Assembly: GCF_900105415.1 (NCBI RefSeq)
Contig: NZ_FNSM01000001.1
Location: forward strand, 1,302,001 to 1,366,000
DNA length: 64,000 bases
Source: Streptomyces sp. TLI_105
Lineage (GTDB): Bacteria; Actinomycetota; Actinomycetes; Streptomycetales; Streptomycetaceae
Reading direction: 5' to 3'
The notes beneath the pieces were generated by a model. It was not told the origin of the DNA, searched no databases, and worked only from the letters and a program-made list of their open reading frames with translations. Below, one piece after another: positions 1-9,052 of the stretch. Made by a program: the position numbers and the translations under genes. Position 1 is the stretch's first letter; every line of letters begins with the position of its first letter.

Positions 1-29
1 GGTTCGCGCCGGATGACGGGAGACGGGGC

Positions 30-2054
30 ATGAGCGAACAGGGGCTCGTCGTCGAGGGGTTGAGCACCGCCTACGGCTCCGCCCGGGTCCTGCACGACGT
101 GTCCTTCCGTGTCGCACCCGGCGAGATCTACGGCCTGGTCGGCGAGTCCGGCTGCGGCAAGTCGACGCTGGCGTACGCGCTGGCCCGCCACTTCGCACCG
201 GGCGGGCACGTACTCGGCGGCAGCGTGCGCCTGGACGGCACCGAGGTACTCGCCCTGGAGGAACGGGAGTTGCGGGAGTGGCGGGCCTCGCGCCTCGCTT
301 TCGTCCACCAGGACGCGGCCGGCGCCCTGGATCCGACGATGCGGATCGGCCGGCAGCTGGCCGAGGTGCTGCGGGGGCGCGGCCTGTCCCGGCGGGAGAC
401 GGCCGCACGCGTCCTTGAGCTGCTGCGGGCCGTCCGGCTGCCCGCCCCCGAGCGGCTGGCGCTCCGCTTCCCGCACCAGCTCTCCGGTGGGCAGCAGCAG
501 CGCGTCGTCATCGCCGCGGCCCTGGCCACCGAGCCCCGGCTGCTGGTCCTCGACGAGCCGACGACCGGCCTCGACGCCTCCGTGGAGCACGAGGTGCTCG
601 GCCTGCTCGCCGAGCTGCGCGACCGGCTGGACGCCGCCGTCGTCCTCGTCAGCCACGACCTGGGCCTGATCGGCCGGATGTGCGACCGGGTGGGCGTGCT
701 GTACGCGGGACGGCTCGTGGAGAGCGGACCGGTGCGGGAGGTGCTGGCCGCCCCCGCCCATCCGTACACCGCGGGTCTCCTGGCCGCCGTCCCGGTCCTC
801 GGCACCACGCGTCACGACCGGCCGCTGCGGTCCGTGTCCGGCCGGCTGCCGCTGCCCGGCGAGACCACCGGGGGCTGCGCCTTCGCCCCGCGCTGCGCCC
901 TGGCCGAGGACGCCTGCCGGGCGGCCGAACCCCCGCCGGCCACCGGGGCGGTGCGGGGCAGGACGGTGCGCTGTCTGCGCCCGGGAGAGGTCCCGCCGGC
1001 CGCGCCGCCGGTGACCGCGGGCGCGTCGGCGCCCCGGAAGGCGGGCGCGGTCCTCCTCGAAGTACGGGACCTCGTCCGCAGGTACGGCACGACGGTCGCC
1101 GTCGACCACGTCGACCTCACCGTCCGCGAGGGCGAGGTCCTCGGTCTGGTGGGCGAGTCGGGCAGCGGCAAGACGACCCTCGCCCGCGCGATCGCCGGCC
1201 TCGCCTCCGACGGCACGGGAACCCTGGCCCTGCGGGGCGCGCCGCTGCCCCCACGGCTGGCCCGGCGGGAGGCGGACGTACGGCGGCGCGTCCAGATGGT
1301 CTTCCAGAACCCCGACGCCTCGCTCAACCCCAGCCACCGTGTCCGCACGGTGCTGCGCAGGGCACTGACCACCCTCGCCGCGCCCGGGACGGGGCGGGAG
1401 TCCGCCGCCCTGGAGGACCTCCTGGAGCGCACCCGCATCGACGCGGACCTGCTCGACCGCCTCCCCGGACGGTTGTCCGGGGGCCAGAAGCAACGGGTCT
1501 CGATCGCCCGCGGCTTCGCGGGCCGCCCCGACCTGGTGATCTGCGACGAGCCCGTCTCCGCGCTCGACGTCAGCGTGCAGGCGGCCGTCCTGGAGCTCCT
1601 CGCCGACCAGCGCGACCGCACGGGGACGTCGTACCTCTTCATCTCGCACGACCTCGCCGTCGTCGGCCACCTCGCCGACCGGATCGCCGTCATGTACCGG
1701 GGCGCGGTCGTCGAGGAGGGCCCCGCGGCCGACGTCCTGCGCGGCCCCTCGCACCCGTACACCGCGCTCCTGGTGGAGGCGGCGGCTCGACCGGTGGGGG
1801 CCGGGGTGCCCGAGGCGCCGTCCCCGCCGTCCGCGCGGCCGACCGGCTGCCGGTTCGCCGACCGCTGCGCCCGGCGGATCACCGGGCTGTGCGCCGAAGT
1901 GCCGCCGCCGGTACGCGCGGTGGGGGCGGGGCACCTGGTGCGCTGCCACCTGGAGGTCGCGGAGCTGCCCCTCGGCGCTCCCTCCTCACCGCCCGGTCAG
2001 ATGGTCCTGCGGGAACGCGGCCAGCAGTCCCCTGGTGTACGGGGCGGTCGGTGA
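30..2054 (+). CDS. Fused (tandem) peptide/nickel-type ABC transporter ATPase
   Basis: Cytoplasmic ATPase that would power import of oligopeptides or similar solutes (DppD+DppF type). Two complete ABC cassettes are fused in 674 residues. Cassette 1 has Walker A GESGCGKST at about 38-46, signature LSGGQQQR near 151 and Walker B LLVLDEP near 172. Cassette 2 has GESGSGKTT near 375, LSGGQKQR near 483 and VICDEP near 502. Each cassette is followed by the Cys-containing oligopeptide-transporter tail (GCAFAPRCA near 285, CRFADRCA near 608). The ATG follows a GGGAGA Shine-Dalgarno. Its permeases and binding protein must lie left of the window. The 3' end overlaps the convergent ATPase gene by 69 bp. 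Confidence 0.93.
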   Translation: MSEQGLVVEGLSTAYGSARVLHDVSFRVAPGEIYGLVGESGCGKSTLAYALARHFAPGGHVLGGSVRLDGTEVLALEERELREWRASRLAFVHQDAAGALDPTMRIGRQLAEVLRGRGLSRRETAARVLELLRAVRLPAPERLALRFPHQLSGGQQQRVVIAAALATEPRLLVLDEPTTGLDASVEHEVLGLLAELRDRLDAAVVLVSHDLGLIGRMCDRVGVLYAGRLVESGPVREVLAAPAHPYTAGLLAAVPVLGTTRHDRPLRSVSGRLPLPGETTGGCAFAPRCALAEDACRAAEPPPATGAVRGRTVRCLRPGEVPPAAPPVTAGASAPRKAGAVLLEVRDLVRRYGTTVAVDHVDLTVREGEVLGLVGESGSGKTTLARAIAGLASDGTGTLALRGAPLPPRLARREADVRRRVQMVFQNPDASLNPSHRVRTVLRRALTTLAAPGTGRESAALEDLLERTRIDADLLDRLPGRLSGGQKQRVSIARGFAGRPDLVICDEPVSALDVSVQAAVLELLADQRDRTGTSYLFISHDLAVVGHLADRIAVMYRGAVVEEGPAADVLRGPSHPYTALLVEAAARPVGAGVPEAPSPPSARPTGCRFADRCARRITGLCAEVPPPVRAVGAGHLVRCHLEVAELPLGAPSSPPGQMVLRERGQQSPGVRGGR

Positions 2055-3656
2055 GCCGAAGACGGCGTCCCTCGGGCCCACCTCCACCAGCTCGCCCTTC
2101 TCCAGGACCGCGACCCGGTCGCAGAAGTGCCGTACCACCGCGAGGTCGTGGGAGATGAAGAGCAGCGACAGGTCGAGCTCCTCACGGAGGTCCATGAGGA
2201 GGTTCAGGACCTGCGCCTGGACCGACACGTCCAGCGCGGACACCGGCTCGTCGGCGATGACCAGGCGCGGCCGGACGGCCAGCGCGCGGGCGATGCCGAT
2301 GCGCTGGCGCTGGCCGCCGGAGAACTCGTGCGGGTGGCGGGAGAGGTGCGAGGCGGACAGGCCCACCTGTTCCAGCAGCTCCGCCGCCCGCTTCTTCCGC
2401 CGAGTCCGGTCCAGGTCCGTGTGGACGCGCAGCGGTGTGGTGACGATCTGCTCGACCGTGTGGCGCGGGTTGAGCGAGGCGTACGGGTCCTGGAAGACCA
2501 GCTGGACGTCGCGGCTCAGCGCGCGGCGCAGCCGGGCGTCCGTCGCCGCGCCCGAGACGTCCCGGCCGTCGAAGCGGACCTCCCCGCTCGTGGGGCGGCG
2601 CAGGCCGGTGAGGATCCGCGCGATGGTGGACTTGCCCGAGCCGGACTCGCCCACCAGGCCGAGGGTCTCCCCGCGTGCCACGTGCAGGCTCACGCCCCGC
2701 ACCGCCGGGTGGGGGCGGGCTCGGCGGCGTCCCGGGTAGTCCACGCGCAGGTCGCGGACCTCGGCCAGGACCTCGGGGTCGGGGGCGGTGCGGAGGCGGG
2801 CCTCGGCGCGCGGCTTCGGCTCCGGGTCGTCGACCGTGGGAAGGCGGGCGCCGGGCACGGTGCTCAGGGTGGGGGCCGCTCCGACGAGGGCCTTGGTGTA
2901 GGGGTGGGCGGGGGCGGTCAGGAGGCGCCCGGTGGGGCCCTCCTCCAGCGCCTCGCCGCCGCGCATCACCAGCATGCGGTCGCATGTCGCCGCCACCACT
3001 CCCACGTCGTGCGTGATGAGGAGCATGGCCGTGCCGGCGTCCGAGCGGAGTGCGCGGATCAGGTCGAGGACCTGGTGCTGGACCCGGGCGTCCAGTGCCG
3101 TGGTCGGTTCGTCGGCGATCAGGACGTCCGGGTCGTTGACCAGCGCCATGGCGATGACGACGCGCTGGCGCATGCCGCCCGAGAGGTGGTGCGGGTGGTC
3201 CGAGGCGCGAGCGGCCGGGATGCCCACCCGTTCCAGCATCGCCGCCGCCCGTGCCCGTGCCTCCTTGCGGCCGGCCCGCGGGTGGTGGACACGGTACGCC
3301 TCCGCGACCTGGGCGCCGACGGTGTGGTACGGCGACAGCGCGTCCAGGGCGTCCTGGAAGACCATCGCGACGCGGGCGCCCCTGATCCTCTTCAGGACCG
3401 GTTCGGGCGCACCCACCAGTTCGAGGCCGTCGCCGCCGAGGCGGATGCTGCCCTCGACGCCGGTGCGTGCCGGGTCGTGGAGGGCCAGGGCGGCGAGGCC
3501 GATCGTCGACTTGCCCGAGCCGGACTCCCCGACGAGGCCGAGGACTTCGCCCGGGGCGAGGTCGAAGGAGACGTCCCGGACGGCCGGGACGGGGCCGCGC
3601 GCCGTGCGGAAGGTGACCGCCAGATCGCGGACGCTCAGTGCGGGTCGATCGCTCAT
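1986..3656 (-). CDS. Fused (tandem) peptide-type ABC transporter ATPase
   Basis: ATPase of the peptide-type importer encoded upstream on the same strand. Cassette 1 has Walker A GESGSGKST at about 43-51, signature LSGGMRQR and Walker B VLIADEP. Cassette 2 has a second GESGSGKST near 332, signature FSGGQRQR and VIADEP. Unlike the convergent ATPase at 30-2054 it lacks the Cys-rich tails after the cassettes, so the two are paralogous subunits of different transporters rather than a recent duplicate. The ATG overlaps the stop of the preceding permease by 4 bp, indicating translational coupling. It is the last gene of a four-gene operon. Confidence 0.94.
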   Translation of the reverse strand: MSDRPALSVRDLAVTFRTARGPVPAVRDVSFDLAPGEVLGLVGESGSGKSTIGLAALALHDPARTGVEGSIRLGGDGLELVGAPEPVLKRIRGARVAMVFQDALDALSPYHTVGAQVAEAYRVHHPRAGRKEARARAAAMLERVGIPAARASDHPHHLSGGMRQRVVIAMALVNDPDVLIADEPTTALDARVQHQVLDLIRALRSDAGTAMLLITHDVGVVAATCDRMLVMRGGEALEEGPTGRLLTAPAHPYTKALVGAAPTLSTVPGARLPTVDDPEPKPRAEARLRTAPDPEVLAEVRDLRVDYPGRRRARPHPAVRGVSLHVARGETLGLVGESGSGKSTIARILTGLRRPTSGEVRFDGRDVSGAATDARLRRALSRDVQLVFQDPYASLNPRHTVEQIVTTPLRVHTDLDRTRRKKRAAELLEQVGLSASHLSRHPHEFSGGQRQRIGIARALAVRPRLVIADEPVSALDVSVQAQVLNLLMDLREELDLSLLFISHDLAVVRHFCDRVAVLEKGELVEVGPRDAVFGSPTAPYTRGLLAAFPQDHLTGR

Positions 3657-4645
3657 GCGAGCCTCACTCGGGGATCCAGCCAGGCCACCACGAGGTCGGC
3701 CACGGCCACGAACACGACGACGAAGAAGGCGGCGACGAGGACGGTGCCGACGACCGTGGGCAGGTCGTCGCCGGTCACCGCGTCGACGGCGAGCTTGCCG
3801 ACGCCGCCGAGCCCGAACACGGTCTCCGTGATGAACGCGCCTCCGAGCAGCGCCCCGACCTCAAGGCCGAGCAGCTGCACCAGCGGGCCGGCCGCTCCGC
3901 GCGCGGTGTACTTCAGATGGGTGCGCAGGGCGCCCAGGCCCTTGGCGCGGGCCGTGCGGACGTACCCGTGGTGCATGGTCTCCAGCATCTGCGAGCGGGT
4001 CAGACGGGCGTAGACGGCCGCGTTGACGAAGCCGAGGACCAGCCACGGCAGGACCAGGCCCAGGGCCCACCGGCCGGGCCCGTCGGCGAAGGGGACGTAG
4101 CGCGGGGGTGCGAACAGGCCGGTGGAGTAGACGAGCAGGAACTGGAGCACGTAGCCGAGGAAGTAGATCTGCACGCTGGCGCCCAGCAGGTTGAAGCCGG
4201 ACAGCAGACGGTCGGTCGGCCTGCCCCGGCGCAACGCCGCCGCCAGGCCGGAGCCGACGCCGAGGACGAGGATCACCGCGAGGGCGCCGACCGCGAGGGA
4301 GACGGTCACGGGGAGGCGGTCCTCGACGGCGGTGAGGACGGGCTGGTGGAGGGTGTAGGAGTAGCCGAGGCAGGGGGCGGGGCAGGGGATCGGGGTGCCG
4401 TCGACGTCCGCGATGGTGCGGCCGGCGACGATGCCGCCGACGTAGTCGGTGAACTGGGAGACGATCGGCCGGTCGAGTCCCATGCTCGTGCGTACGGCCG
4501 CGAGCTGCGCGGAGTCGCACTGGGGGCCGCAGGCGATCTGAGCCGGGTCGGAGGGGGCGGCGTAGAAGAGCCCGAAGGCCGTGGCGGTGATCGCGAGGAG
4601 CACCGCCACGGCCTGCGCGACCCTCTTGAGGAGGTATCGGGTCAT
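3653..4645 (-). CDS. ABC transporter permease, DppB/OppB type
   Basis: Inner-membrane permease of the peptide-type importer, 330 aa. It starts with the typical DppB N-terminus (MTRYLLKRVAQAVAVLL, first helix). A large extracytoplasmic loop follows (about 35-100), then further helices and the EAA-type coupling motif region (ARAKGLGALRTH, about residues 225-235) that contacts the ATPase. It begins 12 bp after the binding-protein stop and ends in a 4-bp overlap with the ATPase gene. The partner permease is at 6514-7440, so the operon order is permease, binding protein, permease, ATPase. Confidence 0.92.
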   Translation of the reverse strand: MTRYLLKRVAQAVAVLLAITATAFGLFYAAPSDPAQIACGPQCDSAQLAAVRTSMGLDRPIVSQFTDYVGGIVAGRTIADVDGTPIPCPAPCLGYSYTLHQPVLTAVEDRLPVTVSLAVGALAVILVLGVGSGLAAALRRGRPTDRLLSGFNLLGASVQIYFLGYVLQFLLVYSTGLFAPPRYVPFADGPGRWALGLVLPWLVLGFVNAAVYARLTRSQMLETMHHGYVRTARAKGLGALRTHLKYTARGAAGPLVQLLGLEVGALLGGAFITETVFGLGGVGKLAVDAVTGDDLPTVVGTVLVAAFFVVVFVAVADLVVAWLDPRVRLA

Positions 4646-4657
4646 GGTCGCAGGGGG

Positions 4658-6454
4658 TCAGGAGTTCTCGACGTACACGTTGGCCAGGGCCGGGACGCCG
4701 TAGATCGGGTGGGTGGCGGCGCCGCCGATCTTCTCGCCGCGGAACTGGGAGACGCTCTTGTAGAGGAAGGGCACCAGGGGGACGTCCTTCATGACCGTCT
4801 CCTCCAGGCTGATCAGCTCCTCGGCCTTCTTCTGCGCGTCGCCGATCTTCGCGATGCGGGCCAGTTCCTCGTCCACCTGCGGGTTGCCGTAGCGGAGAGG
4901 GTTGGACACCGCGTCCAGGTGGCTCTCGTAGCCGAGGGGGAGCAGGGTCGACGGGGTGGGCCAGTCCACGGAGTTGGTGGACAGGAACAGGTCGTACGGG
5001 TTGTCGCCACCGCCGAAGACCACGTCGTTGAACGCGGCGGGCGTGAGGCCCTTCACGACGAGCTTGATCCCGGCCTTGGCGAAGGCGTCGACGAGGACCT
5101 GCGCGACCTGGTCGTCCTGCGGGCTCTCGGTGGGGTACGCGTACGTCAGCTTGGTGACCTTCGTCCTCGCCTCGGCCAGGTGTTCCTTGGCCTTGGCGAT
5201 GTCGCCGGCGGGGGCGACGGGGTAGAGGTCGTACTTCTTCCAGCCGACGACGGCCGGCGAGGAGAGGGTGGTCGCGATGTCGCCGGCGTAGCGGCCGCCG
5301 AGGACCTGGCGGGCCTGCTCGCGCGGGAAGAGGTAGTGGATGGCCTTGCGGACCTCGGGATCGGTGACCCGGTCGTTCCTGATGTACAGGTCCTGGGTGT
5401 AGGCGCCCTGACTGCCGGAGACGACCAGCTTCCGCTTGGCGGGGTCGCGTTCGACCGTGGCGATCAGCTCGGGCGGCAGCTTGTCCTTGGTGGTGAGCGT
5501 GGTCGCGCCGGTGCCCTGGCCGTTGAACACCTCCTGCGCGGTGTTGAGGGCGGCCTTGCCGAAGGTGAACTCGAAGCGGTCCGGGTAGGCGTGGCGGATC
5601 GAGTCCGTCTCCGGCTTCCAGTGCGGGTTGCGCTCCAGGGTGAGGCTCTGGTTCTGCTTGTGCTCGACGATCCGGTACGGCCCGGTGGCGAAGGGCTTCA
5701 GGTCGTAGCCGGTGCCGGTGTCCTTGTCCTCGCGGACCGGCGAGGAGGAGGACTGGGCGGCCATGTACGGCACGTCGGACTGCGGTTCGGGGAAGTGGAA
5801 GACGATGGTCCTGTCGTCGGGCGTCTCGATGGCCTTGAGGTCGCCGTCCTTCTTGGGGCCGCCGTACTTCTTCACCGCCTCGGTGCGGTCCGCGGAGCCG
5901 GTGAGCCACTGCGGCCAGTAGGTGGGGCCGAGCTCGAAGCCGGGAGCGAAGGTGCGCTCGATGCCGTACTTGATCTGCCGCGCGGTGACGGGCTTGCCGT
6001 CCTCCCAGGCGATGCCGTCCTTCAGGCGGTACGTCCAGGTGCGACCGCCGTCGGAGGAGGCGCCGGTGTCGGTGGCGAGGTCGCCGACCAGTCCGGGCCT
6101 GCCGTCGACGATCTGGTACTGGGTCAGCTGGCGGCCCCACAGCAGCGAGGTGCTGTATCTCTCGCCGGCGTAGATCTTCTGCGGGTCGAGGTGGGAGAAG
6201 TCGGCCTCGTTGGCGACGGTGACGGTGCCGCCCTTGCGGGCGCCGGAGATCTCGGGGGCGGGGCCCTGGCTGTCCTTCGCGGTGCCGAGGGTGGCGGTCA
6301 GCCGCTGTCCGCTCTTGGCGGCGGTGCTGTTCTTCCCCGGTCCGGCGCCCGTGTCCGCCCCCGCACCCGCACCCGCGGAGCAGGAGCACAGCAGCAGGGC
6401 GGCGGCGGTGGCGAGAGCCGGGACGGCCGTGGCGCGCAGGGTGATTGCGGGCAT
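4658..6454 (-). CDS. Peptide-type ABC transporter substrate-binding lipoprotein (SBP_bac_5)
   Basis: Extracellular solute receptor of the importer. The 598-aa protein opens with a lipoprotein signal peptide (lipobox LCSC near residues 22-25) and an Ala/Gly-rich linker. The long family-5 periplasmic-binding fold follows, with landmark stretches such as TWTYRLKDGIAWEDGKPV, NPYDLFLSTN and VPLVPFLYKS. The length is normal for oligopeptide-binding proteins. The start is an ATG with GGAG six bases upstream. Substrate cannot be read from sequence; peptides are most likely. It lies between the two permease genes. Confidence 0.93.
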   Translation of the reverse strand: MPAITLRATAVPALATAAALLLCSCSAGAGAGADTGAGPGKNSTAAKSGQRLTATLGTAKDSQGPAPEISGARKGGTVTVANEADFSHLDPQKIYAGERYSTSLLWGRQLTQYQIVDGRPGLVGDLATDTGASSDGGRTWTYRLKDGIAWEDGKPVTARQIKYGIERTFAPGFELGPTYWPQWLTGSADRTEAVKKYGGPKKDGDLKAIETPDDRTIVFHFPEPQSDVPYMAAQSSSSPVREDKDTGTGYDLKPFATGPYRIVEHKQNQSLTLERNPHWKPETDSIRHAYPDRFEFTFGKAALNTAQEVFNGQGTGATTLTTKDKLPPELIATVERDPAKRKLVVSGSQGAYTQDLYIRNDRVTDPEVRKAIHYLFPREQARQVLGGRYAGDIATTLSSPAVVGWKKYDLYPVAPAGDIAKAKEHLAEARTKVTKLTYAYPTESPQDDQVAQVLVDAFAKAGIKLVVKGLTPAAFNDVVFGGGDNPYDLFLSTNSVDWPTPSTLLPLGYESHLDAVSNPLRYGNPQVDEELARIAKIGDAQKKAEELISLEETVMKDVPLVPFLYKSVSQFRGEKIGGAATHPIYGVPALANVYVENS

Positions 6455-6513
6455 GGCGAACTCCGTTGTGTCGTACGGCTGTTGATGAGGAGGGTGAGTG
6501 AAGGTCCGGGGGC

Positions 6514-7440
6514 TCAGCGGACGGTGTGCGGGTCGAGCGCGTCCCGCACGGCGTCGCCGAGGAGGTTGAAGGCGAGGACGAAGACGAGGAGCGAGGCGCC
6601 GGGGAAGACCATGTAGGTGGGGTCGTCGTAGAAGACGTCGGCGCCCCGGGAGATCATGCGGCCCCAGTCGGGGATGGGTTCGTTGATGCCGACGCCCAGG
6701 AAGGACAGCGCGGCCTCGGTGGTGACCATCGCGGGCACGGAGAGGGTGATGTGCACGAGGACCGGCGCCCAGGCGTTCGGCAGCAGTTCGCGGAAGACGA
6801 TGTGCCGCCGGCTCGCGCCGAGAGCTCGGGCCGCCTCGACGAACTCCCGCTCGCGCAGGGACCGCACGAGGGTGCGCAGCACCATCGCGAGCGGCACCCA
6901 GCCGAAGACGGAGAAGACGAGGACGAGGACGGCGAACTGCATCCAGGCGGGTTCGTTCTCGCCCGGTCCGACGAAGCGGGTCTGGACGACCGGGCCCAGT
7001 GTGATCAGGAACAGCAGGGCCGGGAAGGCGAGCAGGACGTTGCAGACGAAGGTGAACGCCCGGTCGACGAGGCCGCTGAGGTAGCCCACGGCCACCCCGA
7101 CGACCACACCGGCGACGGCGACGACGGCGGCCGAGGCGACGGCGATCAGCAGCGAGGTGCGGATGCCGTGGAGGAGCTGGGCGAGGACGTCACGGCCGAG
7201 GCCGGGCTCGATGCCGAACCAGTGCTGCGCCGAGATGCCGCCGTTGGGCAGCACGGGCAGGCCCTCCGGGCTCAGCAGGCCCGTCCCGTTCTGCCCGTAG
7301 TGCTCGGTCGGGTTCTTGCCGTAGAGGGTGGTGATCAGGGGCGCCGCGACGGCGAGGAGCACGAAGAACCCGACGACGCAGAGCGAGACGGTTCCGACCC
7401 GATCGCGCCGGAACGCGTCCACCACTGATACCGCTGCCAT
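6514..7440 (-). CDS. ABC transporter permease, DppC/OppC type
   Basis: Second membrane subunit of the importer, 308 aa and first gene of the operon. It shows the DppC N-terminal helix (about 15-37), an extracytoplasmic segment containing ISAQHWFGIEPGLGRDVL (typical of DppC), about five further helices, and the EAA loop ARALGASRRHIVFRELLPN near 205-223. The ATG has GGGAG nine bases upstream. A promoter-like sequence lies about 95 bp upstream, so the operon probably starts here. Confidence 0.92.
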   Translation of the reverse strand: MAAVSVVDAFRRDRVGTVSLCVVGFFVLLAVAAPLITTLYGKNPTEHYGQNGTGLLSPEGLPVLPNGGISAQHWFGIEPGLGRDVLAQLLHGIRTSLLIAVASAAVVAVAGVVVGVAVGYLSGLVDRAFTFVCNVLLAFPALLFLITLGPVVQTRFVGPGENEPAWMQFAVLVLVFSVFGWVPLAMVLRTLVRSLREREFVEAARALGASRRHIVFRELLPNAWAPVLVHITLSVPAMVTTEAALSFLGVGINEPIPDWGRMISRGADVFYDDPTYMVFPGASLLVFVLAFNLLGDAVRDALDPHTVR

Positions 7441-7533
7441 GCTGCCGCACTCCCGACTCGTCGGGGCGCGCCGATCTATGGAGGAGCGCCCTGGATCACC
7501 TCGGAGACGGGATCACCGCTCCGGACATCGGAC

Positions 7534-7562
7534 ATTAGATAGGAAGATCCGATAGGCGGCAA
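7534..7562 (-). promoter_or_regulatory. Candidate vegetative promoter of the ABC importer operon
   Basis: On the minus strand a -35 element TTGCCG (7557-7562) and a -10 element TCTAAT (7534-7539) are separated by exactly 17 bp. They lie about 95 bp upstream of the first permease start. No start-site data; prediction only. Confidence 0.45.
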
Positions 7563-7572
7563 CGAGTCATAT

Positions 7573-7602
7573 TCCAAGGCCAGTTAGTGATATTGCCTTG
7601 GA
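7573..7602. promoter_or_regulatory. Inverted repeat upstream of the importer promoter
   Basis: Perfect 8-bp arms TCCAAGGC and GCCTTGGA are separated by 14 AT-rich bases, about 10 bp upstream of the predicted -35 of the importer operon. The placement fits an activator site. The cognate regulator is unknown. Confidence 0.35.
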
Positions 7603-7720
7603 TTTCTAGAAGGTTTCTCCGTTCACGCGGTCGCAGCACGAATACGTACGAATCACCGCAAATCCCACGATCACGGGAGACGAGCGTCACAGTCGCCCGA
7701 CCGGCTCCGGGAACGACCGA

Positions 7721-7752
7721 GGGGCCGTTCCGGATGTCTCCGGAACGGCCCC
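7721..7752 (-). terminator. Terminator hairpin after the acyltransferase gene
   Basis: A perfect 14-bp stem (GGGGCCGTTCCGGA at 7721-7734 against 7739-7752) with a 4-base loop lies 45 bp downstream of the acyltransferase stop. There is no U-tract, as is common in actinomycetes. Confidence 0.7.
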
Positions 7753-7796
7753 TGATCTGCGACTTCGAAAAGCCGGGTCCGACTGCTGCGACGGTG

Positions 7797-9050
7797 TCAG
7801 ACGCCCGCCCGGCGTCTGCCGCGGATGCGGCGTGGGTACGGGAAGAGGCGCGGTGAGCGCTTGGCGGCCACGTCCTCGATCCAGCCGAAGGTCAGCACCA
7901 GCAGTCCGATCAGGGGGATCGCCACCAGCAGCGGGAACCACTGGCTGGTCAGCAGCCACTGGCAGTACTCGTAGAAGAAGCCGACGGACCAGAGGGGGTC
8001 GATCAGAGGGATGGCGGCCACCAACGCGGCCTCGTGCCAGAGGTAGACGCTGACAGCGCGTGCGTTGAGCAGACTGACCAGGCCGTTCCAGCGTTCCAGT
8101 GGTCTGGGCCACTGTTCCCAGGAGGGACTCACGTGGAGCAGGATGGCGACGAAGCCGAAGGACCACAGGGCCTGGGCTATCGGCCAGCTCTCGATGTCGG
8201 TGGGCACGGTCGGATCGACCGGTCGGGTCTGCAGGTACCACCAGCCGGCCACCATGATCAGCGGCGCGACGGACGGCACGATGTACTGCGGGATCTTCTT
8301 GAGCAGGCCCTCCTGGTGAGCCATGCCGAGGATCCAGCAGGAGCCGAAGGTGGCGAAGTCGCTGGCGGTCTCCCAGACCCGGCTGTAGATGAACTCCTGG
8401 TCGATGAAGAACGTGTTCATGACGATCGCCAGCGCGAGCGGCACGGACAGCGTCACCACCGGCATCCGCCGCAGCGCCCACAGCATCAACGGTGAGAGCA
8501 GGACGTACCAGAGGTACGCGCGGAGGTACCAGAGCGGGACGATGACCTGCACAGCCCAGCCCTGCCCCACAAGATGGTCGAAACCGTTCAGCGACTCGGC
8601 GTACGGCGGAGTGCTCAACGGCACGAGCCAGAACAGCAGCTTGCCCCACCACCAGTGGGGATGCCCCTCGGCGTCGGGCCCCCAGCCGTCGACGATCTCG
8701 AGGGTGAGCATGACCGCGCCGAACAGCCACATCGGCGGCAGCAGCCGGCGCAGACGGCCCCGGATGACGCCCAGGGCGGGACGGCTGAGCGAGCGTGCCA
8801 TCAGCGACCCGGCCAGCGCGAACATCACGCCCATGGACGGGAAGACGATGGGCAGCCAGAACCAGCCGAAGTTGTGGTAGAGCACCACGCGCACCAGCGC
8901 CAGCGCGCGCAGCAGGTCGAGGTAGCGGTCCCGGCCGCCCTTGCGCGGGGACGGTGCCGGCGGCTCCGGCTCCGGCTCCCGTCGCAGAACGGCGGGGATG
9001 CGCAGCTGGACGGTGTCCTGGGTGCCCCCGAACCCGAAGGATGCGGTCAT
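7797..9050 (-). CDS. Membrane acyltransferase-3 family protein
   Basis: A 417-aa integral membrane protein of the acyltransferase-3 family, which O-acylates surface sugars or other envelope molecules. The family start DRYLDLLRALALVRVVLYH (about 44-62, with the His expected for catalysis) is followed by some ten hydrophobic segments. The chosen ATG lies 2 bp after the stop of the deacetylase/glycosyltransferase gene; the open frame continues upstream but only as a shadow of that gene. Tight coupling suggests it modifies the glycan made by its neighbour, for example by O-acylation. That role is inferred from context. Confidence 0.85.
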   Translation of the reverse strand: MTASFGFGGTQDTVQLRIPAVLRREPEPEPPAPSPRKGGRDRYLDLLRALALVRVVLYHNFGWFWLPIVFPSMGVMFALAGSLMARSLSRPALGVIRGRLRRLLPPMWLFGAVMLTLEIVDGWGPDAEGHPHWWWGKLLFWLVPLSTPPYAESLNGFDHLVGQGWAVQVIVPLWYLRAYLWYVLLSPLMLWALRRMPVVTLSVPLALAIVMNTFFIDQEFIYSRVWETASDFATFGSCWILGMAHQEGLLKKIPQYIVPSVAPLIMVAGWWYLQTRPVDPTVPTDIESWPIAQALWSFGFVAILLHVSPSWEQWPRPLERWNGLVSLLNARAVSVYLWHEAALVAAIPLIDPLWSVGFFYEYCQWLLTSQWFPLLVAIPLIGLLVLTFGWIEDVAAKRSPRLFPYPRRIRGRRRAGV

Positions 9051-9052
9051 GG

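Larger units (their letters stand above)
7441..7796. other. Intergenic region with an AT-rich promoter patch and a terminator
   Basis: No gene seen. This gap separates the start of the ABC importer operon from the end of the acyltransferase gene, both on the minus strand. The stretch from about 7530 to 7680 is clearly less GC-rich than its surroundings. It holds a candidate promoter (7534-7562), an 8-bp inverted repeat (7573-7602) and, further right, the terminator hairpin of the acyltransferase gene (7721-7752). Confidence 0.7.

Noticed and set aside
3638..6616. A 992-codon plus-strand open frame
   Set aside because: Antisense to the permease and binding-protein genes; composition is Gly/Val/Asp-rich shadow and no ribosome site is present.
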